The notes under the pieces are model-generated. The model was not told where the DNA came from, searched no databases, and saw nothing but the letters and a program-made list of their open reading frames with translations. Below, in pieces: positions 29,976 to 39,304 of a stretch of 57,884 bases of DNA; the first letter of the stretch is position 1; each line of letters opens with the position of its first letter. A program made the translations under genes and the position numbers. This stretch comes from an uncultured Sphingomonas sp. GTDB lineage: Bacteria > Pseudomonadota > Alphaproteobacteria > Sphingomonadales > Sphingomonadaceae. Where the stretch lies: contig NZ_CAKTFO010000019.1 of assembly GCF_934560975.1 (NCBI RefSeq), positions 1 to 57,884 on the forward strand, in the 5' to 3' direction.

Positions 29976-30039
29976 GGGGAAATCACCACAAAGTTGATAA
30001 TCCCCCAGGCTGTGGCGCAGCCCCAGCCGGGGGTCAACC

Positions 30040-30714
30040 TTACAGCGTGGCGGCGATCGCCCGCGCCGCGGCGTCCGGATCCTCCGCTTTGGTGATCGGA
30101 CGGCCGACAACCAGGATGGACGCGCCATTGTCCAGCGCCTGACGCGGCGTCATCACCCTCTTCTGATCGCCGACCGGCCCACCGGCGGGCCGCACGCCCG
30201 GTACGACGAAGAAGCCGTCGCGCCACGCCCGGCGCGCCGCCGCAACCTCGAACCCCGAACAGACCACGCCGTCCAGCCCGGCTTCCTGTGCCAGCGCGGT
30301 CAGGCGCTCCACCTGGCCATGCTCGTCCCCGCCGACGCCGATCGACGACAGGTCGCCCGCGTCGAGGCTGGTGAGCAATGTCACCGCCACCACCTTGGTC
30401 GATGGATGGGCGGCGGCCTTGGCATCCTCCATCATCGCGCGTCCGCCCGCGGCGTGGATGGTGAGCACCGCCGGGGCGAGGTCGTGCAGCGCCTGGATCG
30501 CGCTTGCCACCGTGTTGGGAATGTCGTGCAGTTTCAGGTCGAGAAAGATCGGCAGGCCGACATGGGCCAGTTCGCGCACGCCATGCTGGCCATGGGCGGC
30601 GAAGAATTCGAGGCCTAGCTTGATCCCGCCGACATGGGCGCGGACGCGAGTGGCAAGGTCCTTGGCGCGCTGGAGATCGGGCGTGTCGATGGCAACATAG
30701 ACGGGAGAGGTCAT
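30040..30714 (-). CDS. pyrF: Orotidine 5'-phosphate decarboxylase
   Basis: A 224-residue TIM-barrel enzyme for the last step of UMP synthesis. The catalytic Asp-Lys-Asp motif is FLDLKLHDIPNTV, with D59, K61 and D64. The N terminus has VYVAIDTPDLQRAKDLATRV, then GGIKLGLEFFAAHG, and the phosphate-binding end is VVPGVRP followed by GASILVVGRPITKAEDP. Its ATG overlaps the stop of the preceding lapA-like gene by one base (TGATG). Confidence 0.96.
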   Translation of the reverse strand: MTSPVYVAIDTPDLQRAKDLATRVRAHVGGIKLGLEFFAAHGQHGVRELAHVGLPIFLDLKLHDIPNTVASAIQALHDLAPAVLTIHAAGGRAMMEDAKAAAHPSTKVVAVTLLTSLDAGDLSSIGVGGDEHGQVERLTALAQEAGLDGVVCSGFEVAAARRAWRDGFFVVPGVRPAGGPVGDQKRVMTPRQALDNGASILVVGRPITKAEDPDAAARAIAATL

Positions 30715-31043
30715 CAGATATCCTGGCGCGGCTGTTCAATGTGCGGCTGGTCGATGGACGTACCCGGCGCGGGGGGAACCTGGATCACCGGCTCGGGCGG
30801 GGCTACCGACGCGGAGGAGGCCGCCGCCAGCGCCCGGCGACGATCGTTCCAGCGGGTGGCGCGATGCCAGGCATAGGTCGGCAGGAAGCCGAGCAGGAAG
30901 GCGAGCGACAGCGGCACCGGCAGCTTGGTCTGCCACACCAGATCGCCGAACAGGCTGATGCTGGTCGGCGTCCAATTGTGCATGAAGAAGACCACGACGA
31001 CGATCGTCAGCATGATCCAGAACAGGGTCTTCAGAAAGGCCAT
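30714..31043 (-). CDS. LapA family (DUF1049) membrane protein
   Basis: A 109-residue protein with two hydrophobic segments, MAFLKTLFWIMLTIVVVVFF and VPLSLAFLLGFLPTYAWH, separated by NWTPTSISLFGDLVWQTKLP. This is the LapA/DUF1049 layout; the E. coli homologue is linked to lipopolysaccharide assembly control. The C-terminal tail is Pro-rich. It starts at the ATG at 31043, runs into pyrF with a one-base overlap, and is divergent from radA. Confidence 0.85.
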   Translation of the reverse strand: MAFLKTLFWIMLTIVVVVFFMHNWTPTSISLFGDLVWQTKLPVPLSLAFLLGFLPTYAWHRATRWNDRRRALAAASSASVAPPEPVIQVPPAPGTSIDQPHIEQPRQDI

Positions 31044-31157
31044 GCGCGGAGAGTAAGCGGGTTGGCGGCGCAAGACCAGCCTTGGCGGTTGCGCCCGCCC
31101 ACCCACGCGCCTATGTTCCTGCTTCGTTCAGCACCGCGCCACAACAAGGATCCGCCG

Positions 31158-32528
31158 ATGGCCAAGCCGCAGCGCCGCTATACCTGCCAGCTCTGCGGGT
31201 CGGTCGCCAGCAAGTGGCAGGGACAGTGCGTCGATTGCGGCGAATGGAACACCCTGGTCGAGGAGGTCGGGGGCGTGGTGACCCCGTTCGCGGCCAAGCA
31301 CGATCTGCGCTCGGGCGGGCGGGCGTTTCAACTGTCGGGACTGGACAGCGACGTGGCCCTGCCCGACCGGCTGATGACCGGGATCGCGGAACTGGACCGG
31401 GCGCTGGGCGGCGGGCTGGTGGCGGGATCGGCCACCCTGATCGGCGGCGATCCCGGCATCGGCAAGTCGACCTTGCTGCTCCAGGCGGCGGCCAAGCTGG
31501 CGCTGGCGGGGTCCCGCGTCGCCTATATTTCGGGTGAGGAAGCGGCGGATCAGGTCCGTCTGCGCGCCCGGCGCATGGACCTGGGCCAAGCCCCGGTGCA
31601 ACTCGCCACGGCGACGTCGGTGCGGGACATCCTGACCACGCTCGACAGCGGCGCGCCGCCCGCTCTGCTGATCATCGATTCGATCCAGACGATGCATTCG
31701 GACCTGATCGAAGGCGCGCCGGGTACTGTCAGCCAGGTGCGCGCGTCGGCGCAGGAACTGATCCGCTACGCCAAGGATCGCGGCACTGCGCTGATCCTGG
31801 TCGGCCACGTCACCAAGGACGGCACAATCGCCGGTCCACGCGTGCTGGAGCATATGGTGGACACGGTGCTGAGCTTCGAGGGCGAGCGCAGCCACCAATA
31901 TCGCATTCTCCGCTCGGTCAAGAACCGCTTCGGCGGCACGGACGAGATCGGCGTTTTCGCCATGCAGTCGGAAGGCTTGGCCGAGGTGGCGAATCCGTCC
32001 GCCTTGTTCCTGACCGACCGGGACGAGGCAATTGCCGGCGCAATCGTGTTTCCCGCTGTCGAGGGGACGCGGCCGGTCTTGGTCGAGATACAGGCGCTGG
32101 TGGTCCGGCTGGCGAGCGGCGCCACGCCGCGCCGGGCGGTGGTGGGCTGGGACAGCGGGCGGTTGGCGATGATCCTGGCGGTGCTGGAGGCGCGCTGCGG
32201 CCTCAGTTTCTCCACCTGCGAAGTCTATCTGAACGTCTCGGGCGGCTATCGCATCGCCGATCCGGGGGCCGACCTGGCGGTCGCGGCGGCGTTGGTGTCG
32301 GCCCTGGCGGAACGGCCGATCCCGGCCGACGCGGTCGCATTCGGGGAATTGGCGCTGTCCGGCGAGGTGCGCGGCGTCGCCCATGCGGGATTGCGGCTGA
32401 AGGAGGCAGCCAAGCTCGGTTTCGGGCGCGCGCTGGTGCCGGGATCGGCGCGGGATGCGGGCGGCACGCTTGCGACCAACTGCTTTTCGACAGCCGGCGC
32501 GCTGGTCGATCACCTGCTGGGACGCTGA
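31158..32528 (+). CDS. radA: DNA repair protein RadA (Sms)
   Basis: A 456-residue RecA-like ATPase that helps process recombination intermediates by branch migration. A four-cysteine zinc finger (C10, C13, C24, C27) is followed by the Walker A site GGDPGIGKST (96-105). Walker B is ALLIIDSIQT, the RadA-specific KNRFGGTDEIG is present, and a C-terminal Lon-protease-like domain carries DPGADLAVAAALVSALAERP. The ATG at 31158 has AAGGA upstream. Confidence 0.97.
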   Translation: MAKPQRRYTCQLCGSVASKWQGQCVDCGEWNTLVEEVGGVVTPFAAKHDLRSGGRAFQLSGLDSDVALPDRLMTGIAELDRALGGGLVAGSATLIGGDPGIGKSTLLLQAAAKLALAGSRVAYISGEEAADQVRLRARRMDLGQAPVQLATATSVRDILTTLDSGAPPALLIIDSIQTMHSDLIEGAPGTVSQVRASAQELIRYAKDRGTALILVGHVTKDGTIAGPRVLEHMVDTVLSFEGERSHQYRILRSVKNRFGGTDEIGVFAMQSEGLAEVANPSALFLTDRDEAIAGAIVFPAVEGTRPVLVEIQALVVRLASGATPRRAVVGWDSGRLAMILAVLEARCGLSFSTCEVYLNVSGGYRIADPGADLAVAAALVSALAERPIPADAVAFGELALSGEVRGVAHAGLRLKEAAKLGFGRALVPGSARDAGGTLATNCFSTAGALVDHLLGR

Positions 32529-32535
32529 GGCGACC

Positions 32536-33012
32536 TCAGCCGCCGATCAAGGTCCAGCCGAGATAGACGGCAAGCCCGATCATCAGGATGGTGGCCAGGA
32601 TCGCGTCGGACGGGATCTGCCAGAAGCTGTGGCCGTGATACAGGTCGCGCAGGTCCGACGATCCCGCCGCCTGCGCTGCGGCTTGGCGCTGGCCCAAACG
32701 GACCACCGCCGTCTTGGAAAAGGCCCGCGACGCCACGTCCTGCGCGATCGGCGCTTCAAACGCGCAGCCATATTGCTCGCCCTCCGCCCAGGCGACAAAG
32801 GCGCGGGTCAGGCCGGCGCCGGCCAGCCCGATGCTGATCTCCTGCCCGATGTCGAGCGGCTCCGGCGTCAGGATGCGGACACCGGTGGAGGACACGTCCA
32901 GCACCATGACGTCGATCGGTCCGGCCCCGGTGATCCGGATGGTGCTGGCCGCGCGCGTCGACCGGCGTCGGGCGCCGCGCGGATCGTTACCCTCGTCGCT
33001 TATGGTCGACAC
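32536..33012 (-). CDS. PilZ domain protein with C-terminal membrane helix
   Basis: A 158-residue protein. Residues 13 to 90 form a PilZ-like domain: RGARRRSTRAAS supplies the RxxxR type c-di-GMP-binding arginines, and VLDVSSTGVRI matches the D/N-x-S-x-x-G motif. A membrane helix (DAILATILMIGLAVYLGWTL) sits at the very C terminus. Membrane-bound c-di-GMP receptors of this type tune motility or envelope functions; the partner is unknown. It starts at a GTG and ends convergent with radA, seven bases apart. Confidence 0.85.
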   Translation of the reverse strand: MSTISDEGNDPRGARRRSTRAASTIRITGAGPIDVMVLDVSSTGVRILTPEPLDIGQEISIGLAGAGLTRAFVAWAEGEQYGCAFEAPIAQDVASRAFSKTAVVRLGQRQAAAQAAGSSDLRDLYHGHSFWQIPSDAILATILMIGLAVYLGWTLIGG

Positions 33013-33080
33013 GCCTGCCTTCTCCCGTCATGCGGGATGGTGTTAGCGGGCAGCGGTTGAAAAAAGCTGAACAACGGGTG

Positions 33081-33941
33081 TCAGGCGGCAACACCCACCC
33101 GGCGACGCGCACGGCTGGCCGATCCGTCGCGCAAGGCCCACCGCATCACCTGTCCCACGCCCCGCACGCCGGCGCGGATCACCGGCCGTGGCGGGGTGCG
33201 CAGGTCGTGCAGCGCGCGGGCCCAATCCGGCAGCAGGTCCACCCCTGCTTCCAGCATCATCCGGCCGAACGGCGCCAGCGCCGGGCTGGGCGACGGCTGG
33301 CTCAACAGGGCCCGCGCCACCTCATGCATGCGCGCACTGGCCCGAAGCTGCGGGCGGACGGCCAGCATATAGGCATCCAGTCCGGCCCGGTCACGGGGCA
33401 CGCCGGTCGCGCCCAGCCGCTCGGCGATGGCGGCGACCTCTGCCAGATAGCGGTCCTGTTCCGCCAGCGGGAATGCCGGGTCGCAATAGCGGATGTGCGC
33501 CGCGAGGAAGCTCGACATTTCCGCCACATGCACCCAGGTCAGCAGGGCGGGGTCGTCGGCGGCGTAGCGCGTGCCGTCCGGCAGGGTGCCGCGCACCCGC
33601 GCATGGATGGCCCGGACGCGCGCGATCAGCGCCTCCGCCTGCTCGGTCGAGCCGTAGGTGGTGCCGGCCACGAACTGCGCGGTGCGCCGCAAGCGGCCCG
33701 GCATGTCCTGCCGGAAGTTGGAATGGCCCAGCACCCCCGCCAGCGCGGCGGGATGCAGCATCTGCATCAGCAAGGCCGCCACCCCGCCGATCATCATCGC
33801 GGTGAAGTCGCCATGCACCGTCCACGCGGCCGATTCCGGCCCGAACAGACCGGCATCGCCATGATCCAGGTCGATCTCGCCCGATCCGAACCCGACCAGG
33901 CGGTGGATCCGGGCCTGAAGCCTGTCGCGAACATCCAGCAT
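33081..33941 (-). CDS. Oxygenase MpaB family protein (DUF2236)
   Basis: A 286-residue protein with the MpaB/latex-clearing-protein-like pattern. Markers are GDFTAMMIGGVAALLMQMLH (with the conserved membrane-associated heme-binding stretch), HPAALAGVLGHSNF, FVAGTTYGSTEQAEALIARV and LLTWVHVAEMSSFLAA. Family members are predicted heme oxygenases, and the substrate is unknown. It is divergent from the exonuclease gene at 33992, with 50 bases between them. Confidence 0.85.
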   Translation of the reverse strand: MLDVRDRLQARIHRLVGFGSGEIDLDHGDAGLFGPESAAWTVHGDFTAMMIGGVAALLMQMLHPAALAGVLGHSNFRQDMPGRLRRTAQFVAGTTYGSTEQAEALIARVRAIHARVRGTLPDGTRYAADDPALLTWVHVAEMSSFLAAHIRYCDPAFPLAEQDRYLAEVAAIAERLGATGVPRDRAGLDAYMLAVRPQLRASARMHEVARALLSQPSPSPALAPFGRMMLEAGVDLLPDWARALHDLRTPPRPVIRAGVRGVGQVMRWALRDGSASRARRRVGVAA

Positions 33942-33991
33942 GACGCCCCAACGCGCCGCATCGCCCCGGGTTCTGGCGCGTTAGCACGTCC

Positions 33992-34531
33992 ATGCTGGTA
34001 TTCCTGGACTTCGAAGCTTCCTCCCTGGGCAAGAAGGGTGTGCCGATCGAGGTGGCGTGGGTGTTCGAGGACGGACGCTCCGAATCGCACCTGATCCGCC
34101 CCGCGCCGGGATGGGACGATTGGGACGTGGAGGCGGAGGCGATCCACCACATCCCGCGCGACACGCTGATGCAGGACGGCACGCCGCACGACCAGCTCGC
34201 CCGGCACATGGTGGAGGCGCTGGGCGGGCATGACCTGCTGGCGAGTGCGCCATCCTGGGACGGCAAGTGGCTCAGTGCGCTGCTCCGCGCCGCCGGCCTG
34301 CCCCGCCACAGCCTGCGGCTGCGCGACAGCGAGGAGGCGTTCCGTGATGCCGCCCGCACGGGCCTCCGCCCAACCACGCCCCCGGACCTGATTGCCGGGA
34401 CGGCCGACGCGATCGTGGCGGCTGTGCTGGCCCGGTTCCGCGCCATGCCGCCCGCGCACCGGGCGCTGGCCGATGCCGAGCGGGAGCGCGCGCGCTGGTT
34501 GTCCGTCCGCGACATGGCGGCGCAAGAGTAG
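33992..34531 (+). CDS. Small DEDDh-type exonuclease-like protein
   Basis: A 179-residue protein with the fold markers of RNase T-like 3'-5' exonucleases. The expected acidic residues can be placed: D6 and E8 in FLDFEASSLG, D90 in SAPSWDGKW, and H156 and D161 in HRALADAERER. The intact DEDDh set argues for a working nuclease. Such short proteins are often annotated as regulators. It lies upstream of glucokinase on the same strand, about 110 bases away. The nucleic acid target is unknown. Confidence 0.8.
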   Translation: MLVFLDFEASSLGKKGVPIEVAWVFEDGRSESHLIRPAPGWDDWDVEAEAIHHIPRDTLMQDGTPHDQLARHMVEALGGHDLLASAPSWDGKWLSALLRAAGLPRHSLRLRDSEEAFRDAARTGLRPTTPPDLIAGTADAIVAAVLARFRAMPPAHRALADAERERARWLSVRDMAAQE

Positions 34532-34639
34532 CCCGATCCCGACGCGCGCATGTGATACGTTAAACGCTTCATTGCGCCGCGCGGCTTGGCTAAAGGCTGG
34601 CACTCACGCGCAACATCGCGTCACAGCGGGGACGGACTT

Positions 34640-35614
34640 TTGGCGACCAAGATCGTGACCATCGACATCGGCGGCACCCATGCGCGCTTCGCGCTGGCGG
34701 AGGTGGAGGATGGCCATGTCGTCTCCCTGGCGCCCGAAGTCACCTTCAAGACGGCGGAACATGCCAGCCTGCAACTCGCGCTGGAGGCGTTTGCGGATCT
34801 GCAGAGCGAGCCGCTGCCGCGTGCCGCCGCCATCGCCATCGCCGGGCCGATCCATGGCGACGTGCTGAAGCTGACCAACAATCCGTGGGTGATCCGCCCG
34901 GCTTTGGTGAACGAGAAGCTGCGGGTGGATCGCTACACGCTGGTCAACGATTTCGGCGCGGTGGCCCATGCCGTCGCCAGCTGCGACGCGCATCACCTGC
35001 GTCACCTGTGCGGGCCCGAGCGGGCGTTGCCGGACACGGGCGTGATCAGCGTGCTCGGGCCGGGCACCGGGCTGGGCGTCGCCTATGTGGTGCGCGCGGA
35101 CGGCACCTATCAGGTGCGCGAGACGGAAGGCGGGCATGTGGACTTCGCGCCGCACGACTCGATCGAGGACGGCATCCTCAAGGCGCTGCGTACGCGCTAT
35201 CGCCGCGTTTCTACCGAGCGGGTCGTTTCCGGCCCCGGCCTGAACAACATCTATGGCGCGCTTGCCGCGCTGGAGAACAGGGCGGTCGCGCCGATCGAGG
35301 ACAAGGTGCTGTGGACCGCCGCGCTGGAGGGCAGCGACAGCCTGGCCGCGGCCGCGCTCGACCGCTTCTGCCTGTCCTTGGGTTCCATCGCCGGCGACGT
35401 GGCGCTGGCGCAGGGCGCGTCCACGGTGGTGATCGGCGGCGGCGTCGGCCTGCGCGTGGCGGACCACCTGCCGCAATCGGGCTTCAGCCAGCGGTTCGTG
35501 GCCAAGGGCCGGTTCGAGCGGATGATGGCCGACATCCCGGTCAAGCTGATCACCCATCCGCAGCCGGGCCTGTACGGCGCCGCCGCCGCCTTCGCGCACG
35601 AGCATCACGTCTGA
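34640..35614 (+). CDS. glk: Glucokinase
   Basis: A 324-residue ROK-unrelated bacterial glucokinase (E. coli Glk type) that phosphorylates glucose with ATP. It begins ATKIVTIDIGGTHARFALAE with the phosphate-binding DIGGT motif. Then come AIAGPIHGDVLKLTNNPW, VNDFGAVAHAV with the catalytic Asp, and VLGPGTGLGVAYVV followed by ETEGGHVDFAPHD. I chose the TTG at 34640 because it directly precedes the conserved start and follows GGGGACGG; a TTG 18 codons upstream is less likely. The stop overlaps a possible CTG start of the next gene. Confidence 0.94.
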   Translation: MATKIVTIDIGGTHARFALAEVEDGHVVSLAPEVTFKTAEHASLQLALEAFADLQSEPLPRAAAIAIAGPIHGDVLKLTNNPWVIRPALVNEKLRVDRYTLVNDFGAVAHAVASCDAHHLRHLCGPERALPDTGVISVLGPGTGLGVAYVVRADGTYQVRETEGGHVDFAPHDSIEDGILKALRTRYRRVSTERVVSGPGLNNIYGALAALENRAVAPIEDKVLWTAALEGSDSLAAAALDRFCLSLGSIAGDVALAQGASTVVIGGGVGLRVADHLPQSGFSQRFVAKGRFERMMADIPVKLITHPQPGLYGAAAAFAHEHHV

Positions 35615-35658
35615 CCGTCGCGCCGCCCGACCTGACGCTTGCCGCCGCCGACGCAGCG

Positions 35659-36882
35659 ATGCTCGACGGCATCGCCGCGGGCGGCGTGGAGATCGTCGCG
35701 CGGGCGGTCGGATGGTGCGGGATCAACAGCGGCAGCCGCAACCTGGTGGGATTGGCCGAGATGGCGGCCCGGATGGACGCCGAGCTTGGCAGGCTTCCTG
35801 GCCACATGGAGCGGATCGCCCTGCCGCCGACGGAGGAAGTTGCCGTCGATGGTCGCATCCGTCCGGCCGAAAATGGGCATGCCCTGCGGCTGCGGGTCCG
35901 CCCCGATGCACCGGTGCAGGTCGCGCTGACCGGCCATTACGACACGGTCTATCCGGCGGACACGGCGTTTCGCGCGGTGTCGACGCGGGCCGATGGCGCG
36001 CTGAACGGTCCCGGCATCGCCGACATGAAGGGCGGGATCAGCGTCATGCTGGCGGCGCTCGCCGCGTGGGAACACCACCCGCTGGCGTCGCGGTTGGGCT
36101 ATACAATGCTGCTGTCACCCGATGAGGAAACGGGTTCACTCGCATCCGCGCCCTTGCTGGCGGAGCTGGGTGCATCGGCCCATGTCGGCATGACCTATGA
36201 GCCCGCTTTGAGCGACGGCACGCTGGTGTCGGGACGCAAGGGATCGGGCAATTTCCACGTCCGTGTCACCGGTCGCGCCGCCCATGCCGGACGCGATTTC
36301 GCGAGCGGGCGCAACGCCATCCTTGCCGCCGCGCGGATCGCCCAGGCCTTGGGCGAACTGAACGGGCAGCGCGAGGGCGTGACGGTCAATGTCGCCCGGA
36401 TCGACGGTGGCGCGCCGCTCAACATGGTGCCGGACATGGCCGTGGTCCGCTTCAACGCGCGCCTGCCGCTGCCGACGGATGAGGACTGGCTGATGCGCGG
36501 CATCGCCGAAGCCCTGGATGCCGGACGGAGCGGTGGCATCGCCCTGTCGCTGCACGGCGGGATCACCCGCCGGCCGAAGCCGTTCGTGCCGGCGCAACAG
36601 CATCTGTTCGCCGCCGTGCGGGCGACGGGCGCGCTGATCGGACAAAGCATCGCCTGGGCCCCTTCAGGCGGGGTGTGCGAAGGCAACAACCTGTTCGCCG
36701 CCGGCCTGCCCGGCATCGACACGCTGGGCGTGCGCGGCGGGGACATCCATTCGGAGCGGGAATATGCCTGGCCGGACAGCTTCGTCGAACGCGCGCAGCT
36801 GTCGGCCCTATTGCTGGCGAAGCTTGCCGATGGTTCGATCGACGGGCCGGCGATCCGGCGCAGCTTGATCGCTGGGGGGTAA
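35659..36882 (+). CDS. M20 family metallopeptidase / deacetylase
   Basis: A zinc hydrolase of the carboxypeptidase G2/ArgE group, 407 residues from the ATG at 35659. Markers are ALTGHYDTVYP with the first zinc ligands, GPGIADMKGGISVML, LSPDEETGS with the catalytic and zinc glutamates, then GRKGSGNFHVRVTGRAAHAG in the dimer domain, and a C-terminal GGDIHSEREYAW. The likely substrate is an N-acyl or peptide compound. Homology seems to start upstream of this ATG, near LTVAPPDLT; a CTG at 35611 overlapping the glk stop (CTGA) is a candidate true start. It is convergent with the heparinase gene. Confidence 0.9.
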   Translation: MLDGIAAGGVEIVARAVGWCGINSGSRNLVGLAEMAARMDAELGRLPGHMERIALPPTEEVAVDGRIRPAENGHALRLRVRPDAPVQVALTGHYDTVYPADTAFRAVSTRADGALNGPGIADMKGGISVMLAALAAWEHHPLASRLGYTMLLSPDEETGSLASAPLLAELGASAHVGMTYEPALSDGTLVSGRKGSGNFHVRVTGRAAHAGRDFASGRNAILAAARIAQALGELNGQREGVTVNVARIDGGAPLNMVPDMAVVRFNARLPLPTDEDWLMRGIAEALDAGRSGGIALSLHGGITRRPKPFVPAQQHLFAAVRATGALIGQSIAWAPSGGVCEGNNLFAAGLPGIDTLGVRGGDIHSEREYAWPDSFVERAQLSALLLAKLADGSIDGPAIRRSLIAGG

Positions 36883-36888
36883 GCGCCG

Positions 36889-38601
36889 TCAGCGCACGCG
36901 GCGCAGCGACCAGGGAATGGTTGCACCCTCGCCGCCCGTCAGCAATGCGACCACCAGTTGCTGCGTGGCGCGCGGCCGTCCCGCGCGATCGATCCACAAA
37001 CTATCCTCGATCGTCAGCGTGCCGGCGCGGGTGCGGAATTGCCAGGACGGAGCGTCCCGGGGACGCAGCAGTGCGCCCTGCCCATCAGCGGTGATGACCG
37101 TCTCCACCCCGGGCGCGAGATGGAACCGCAGGGTGGCGGGCACCGGCCCGGCCTTGCGCCGCGGCGCGGGGATCACCCGATCCTCCCCGTCCAGCGAATA
37201 ACCGTCCGCCGCCAGCGTCAGGCGGCGGGAATGGGTGAAGCCGAACCGCTTCAGATACCCGTCGTGACTCGCCTCGATCCGGCTGGCATCCGCCCCATGC
37301 ACGCGGATCAACGCGACCTCGTTCACGCCGCGTCCCATGGTTCCGTCCGGGTGTAGCGCGGTCGAATTGGTCTCGCCCAGCGTCAGGGTGGAATGGGCGG
37401 CGGTAGTGCGCAGCGCCTCGGTCAGATCGCCCGGCAGCCCGATCCCGCCCCCGCAATTGACGATCAGCCGCTGATCGCCATCGGATAGCTCGAACGCCAG
37501 GGTCGAAGCGCAGCCGCCGCGCGCCAATGCCGCCTTGGGCGGGGGTGCGGCGTCGACCACCAGCCGCGCCTCCCCGCAGCATAGACGCTGATAGCCCCAG
37601 TCGCGGGCATCGTCGCGCATGCCCGGCCGCACCGCCGCCGCCGCGATCGCCGCCGCCACCTGATGCTCCGGCAAGGGCCCGCCGCCTTGCCAGCTCGACA
37701 GCGCGCCATCGCCCAGGGTCGCGCTTGCCAGCACAGGCACCGCCAGGGTCAGAGCGCGCGCGACCGCTCCCGCCGGCGGACGCGCCCGCACCTCATACAC
37801 CGCCCGCAATTGCGCGAGCAGCTCAACAAAGGCCAATTGCTCGGCGGGCGAGCGGGACACCAGCCCGCCATCGGCATGGACCGCCACCGCTAGCGCCCGC
37901 GTCATTCCCGCCTCGCCATGCGCCGCGCGCAGGTCGCCGCCCGGGAACAGCAGGCCGGCCGCGATCACCCCCGCCCAGGCGGTCAGCTGCGGCAGGCCCT
38001 GCGGCGCCGCCGCCGCCGCATTGTCCAAGTGGCGGGCACCGCGAGCCAGCGCGCGCAGCACCTCCGTCCGATAGTGCACGTCGCGCGTGTCGAGGATGAA
38101 GGGCGCATAGGCCGTCCAGAACAGTACGCGCTGCCCCCACAGATCGGGCCGCCAACCCGGCTGGCTGACCTCCTTGGCATGCGCCTTCAGCCAGCGGCGC
38201 ATCAGTTGCTCGGCAATGCCAGTCGCCTCCCGCCGCTCCGCCGCCGCCGCCGCCAGGTCGCGCAGCCAGGCGAAGCTCTGGAGGTAATCGGTCATCGCGG
38301 GCGACAGGCCGCGGTCGATCGCGTCGAACGCGATGCTTTCCCCGGCATGGCTCAGCCTGTGTTCGAACAGGGCGCGCCCGGCCTTGGCATTGCCCGGAAC
38401 GGGGTCGGCCGGCACGTCCAGCAATTGCAGCGGATAGCGCCCACGCAGCCGCAGCGAGTGGATCGGGGTCCGCCAGCTGAGCCGCTTGAGCCCCTGCCCC
38501 AATTTGTCGGCGAGCGATGCGCCCGGACGATCATCGCCCCGCACCGTCCGCTTATCGTCCTCACCGGGCGGAGGTGCCTCTCCCCCGGACAGGTCGGCCA
38601 T
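36889..38601 (-). CDS. Heparinase II/III family protein
   Basis: A 570-residue protein of the alginate-lyase-like/heparinase fold. The N-terminal alpha-helical barrel includes SLRLRGRYPLQLLDVPADPV and FAWLRDLAAAAAERREATGI. The C-terminal beta domain includes LIVNCGGGIGLPG, AAHSTLTLGETNS and HDGYLKRFGFTHSRRLTLA, the region that holds the family's catalytic His and Tyr. There is no clear signal peptide. It may act on an acidic polysaccharide or on its export; the substrate cannot be told. Its ATG overlaps the rpe stop (TGATG). Confidence 0.9.
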   Translation of the reverse strand: MADLSGGEAPPPGEDDKRTVRGDDRPGASLADKLGQGLKRLSWRTPIHSLRLRGRYPLQLLDVPADPVPGNAKAGRALFEHRLSHAGESIAFDAIDRGLSPAMTDYLQSFAWLRDLAAAAAERREATGIAEQLMRRWLKAHAKEVSQPGWRPDLWGQRVLFWTAYAPFILDTRDVHYRTEVLRALARGARHLDNAAAAAPQGLPQLTAWAGVIAAGLLFPGGDLRAAHGEAGMTRALAVAVHADGGLVSRSPAEQLAFVELLAQLRAVYEVRARPPAGAVARALTLAVPVLASATLGDGALSSWQGGGPLPEHQVAAAIAAAAVRPGMRDDARDWGYQRLCCGEARLVVDAAPPPKAALARGGCASTLAFELSDGDQRLIVNCGGGIGLPGDLTEALRTTAAHSTLTLGETNSTALHPDGTMGRGVNEVALIRVHGADASRIEASHDGYLKRFGFTHSRRLTLAADGYSLDGEDRVIPAPRRKAGPVPATLRFHLAPGVETVITADGQGALLRPRDAPSWQFRTRAGTLTIEDSLWIDRAGRPRATQQLVVALLTGGEGATIPWSLRRVR

Positions 38602-39266
38602 CAGCGCGCCTCACGCAGGCGCGCGACATTGGCGGCATATTCGGACGGGCCGCCCTGGAACGTGGCGGTGCCGGCGACCAGCACGTTGGCGCCGGCGGCG
38701 ACCGCGCGGGCGATGTTGGCGGCTCCGATGCCGCCATCCACCTCCAGGTCGATGTCGCGCCCGCTCCGCTCGATCAGCGCGCGGATCCGTTCGATCTTGA
38801 GCATCTGGCTGTCGATGAAGCTCTGCCCGCCGAAACCGGGATTGACGCTCATCACCTGGATCGTGTCGACCAGGTCGATCAGGTAATCCAGCGCCTCCGT
38901 CGGCGTGCCGGGGTTGAGCGACACGCCCGCGCGCTTGCCCAGCGCCTTGATCCGCTGCAGCGTGCGGTGGATGTGCGGCCCCGCCTCGTAATGCGCCGTC
39001 ATCTGGTCGGCGCCCGCCTCGGCAAAGGCATCCAGATAGGGGTCCACCGGCGCGATCATCAGGTGGACGTCCAGCAGCCTGGCCGTGTGCGGCCGGATCG
39101 CCTTCACCACCTGCGGCCCCAGCGTGATGTTGGGCACGAAATGCCCGTCCATCACGTCGATGTGGATCCAGTCCACACCGGCCTGGTCCACGGCCCGCAC
39201 CTCCTCGCCCAGCTTGGCGAAGTCTGCGGACAGGATGGATGCTGCGATCAGGGTCGGGCGCGCCAT
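38601..39266 (-). CDS. rpe: Ribulose-phosphate 3-epimerase
   Basis: A 221-residue TIM barrel that interconverts ribulose 5-phosphate and xylulose 5-phosphate in the pentose phosphate pathway. It starts MARPTLIAASILSADFAKLG with the conserved SxLxADF, then WIHIDVMDGHFVPNITLGP with the metal ligands, VMSVNPGFGGQSFI, and DLEVDGGIGAANIARAVAAG. The ATG at 39266 was chosen because the frame before it carries no family sequence. It follows rsmB after 38 bases and overlaps the heparinase gene by one base. Confidence 0.97.
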   Translation of the reverse strand: MARPTLIAASILSADFAKLGEEVRAVDQAGVDWIHIDVMDGHFVPNITLGPQVVKAIRPHTARLLDVHLMIAPVDPYLDAFAEAGADQMTAHYEAGPHIHRTLQRIKALGKRAGVSLNPGTPTEALDYLIDLVDTIQVMSVNPGFGGQSFIDSQMLKIERIRALIERSGRDIDLEVDGGIGAANIARAVAAGANVLVAGTATFQGGPSEYAANVARLREAR

Positions 39267-39304
39267 GCCTTGCTCTAGCCGATGCGATTCCACCGCCGCA
39301 ACCG

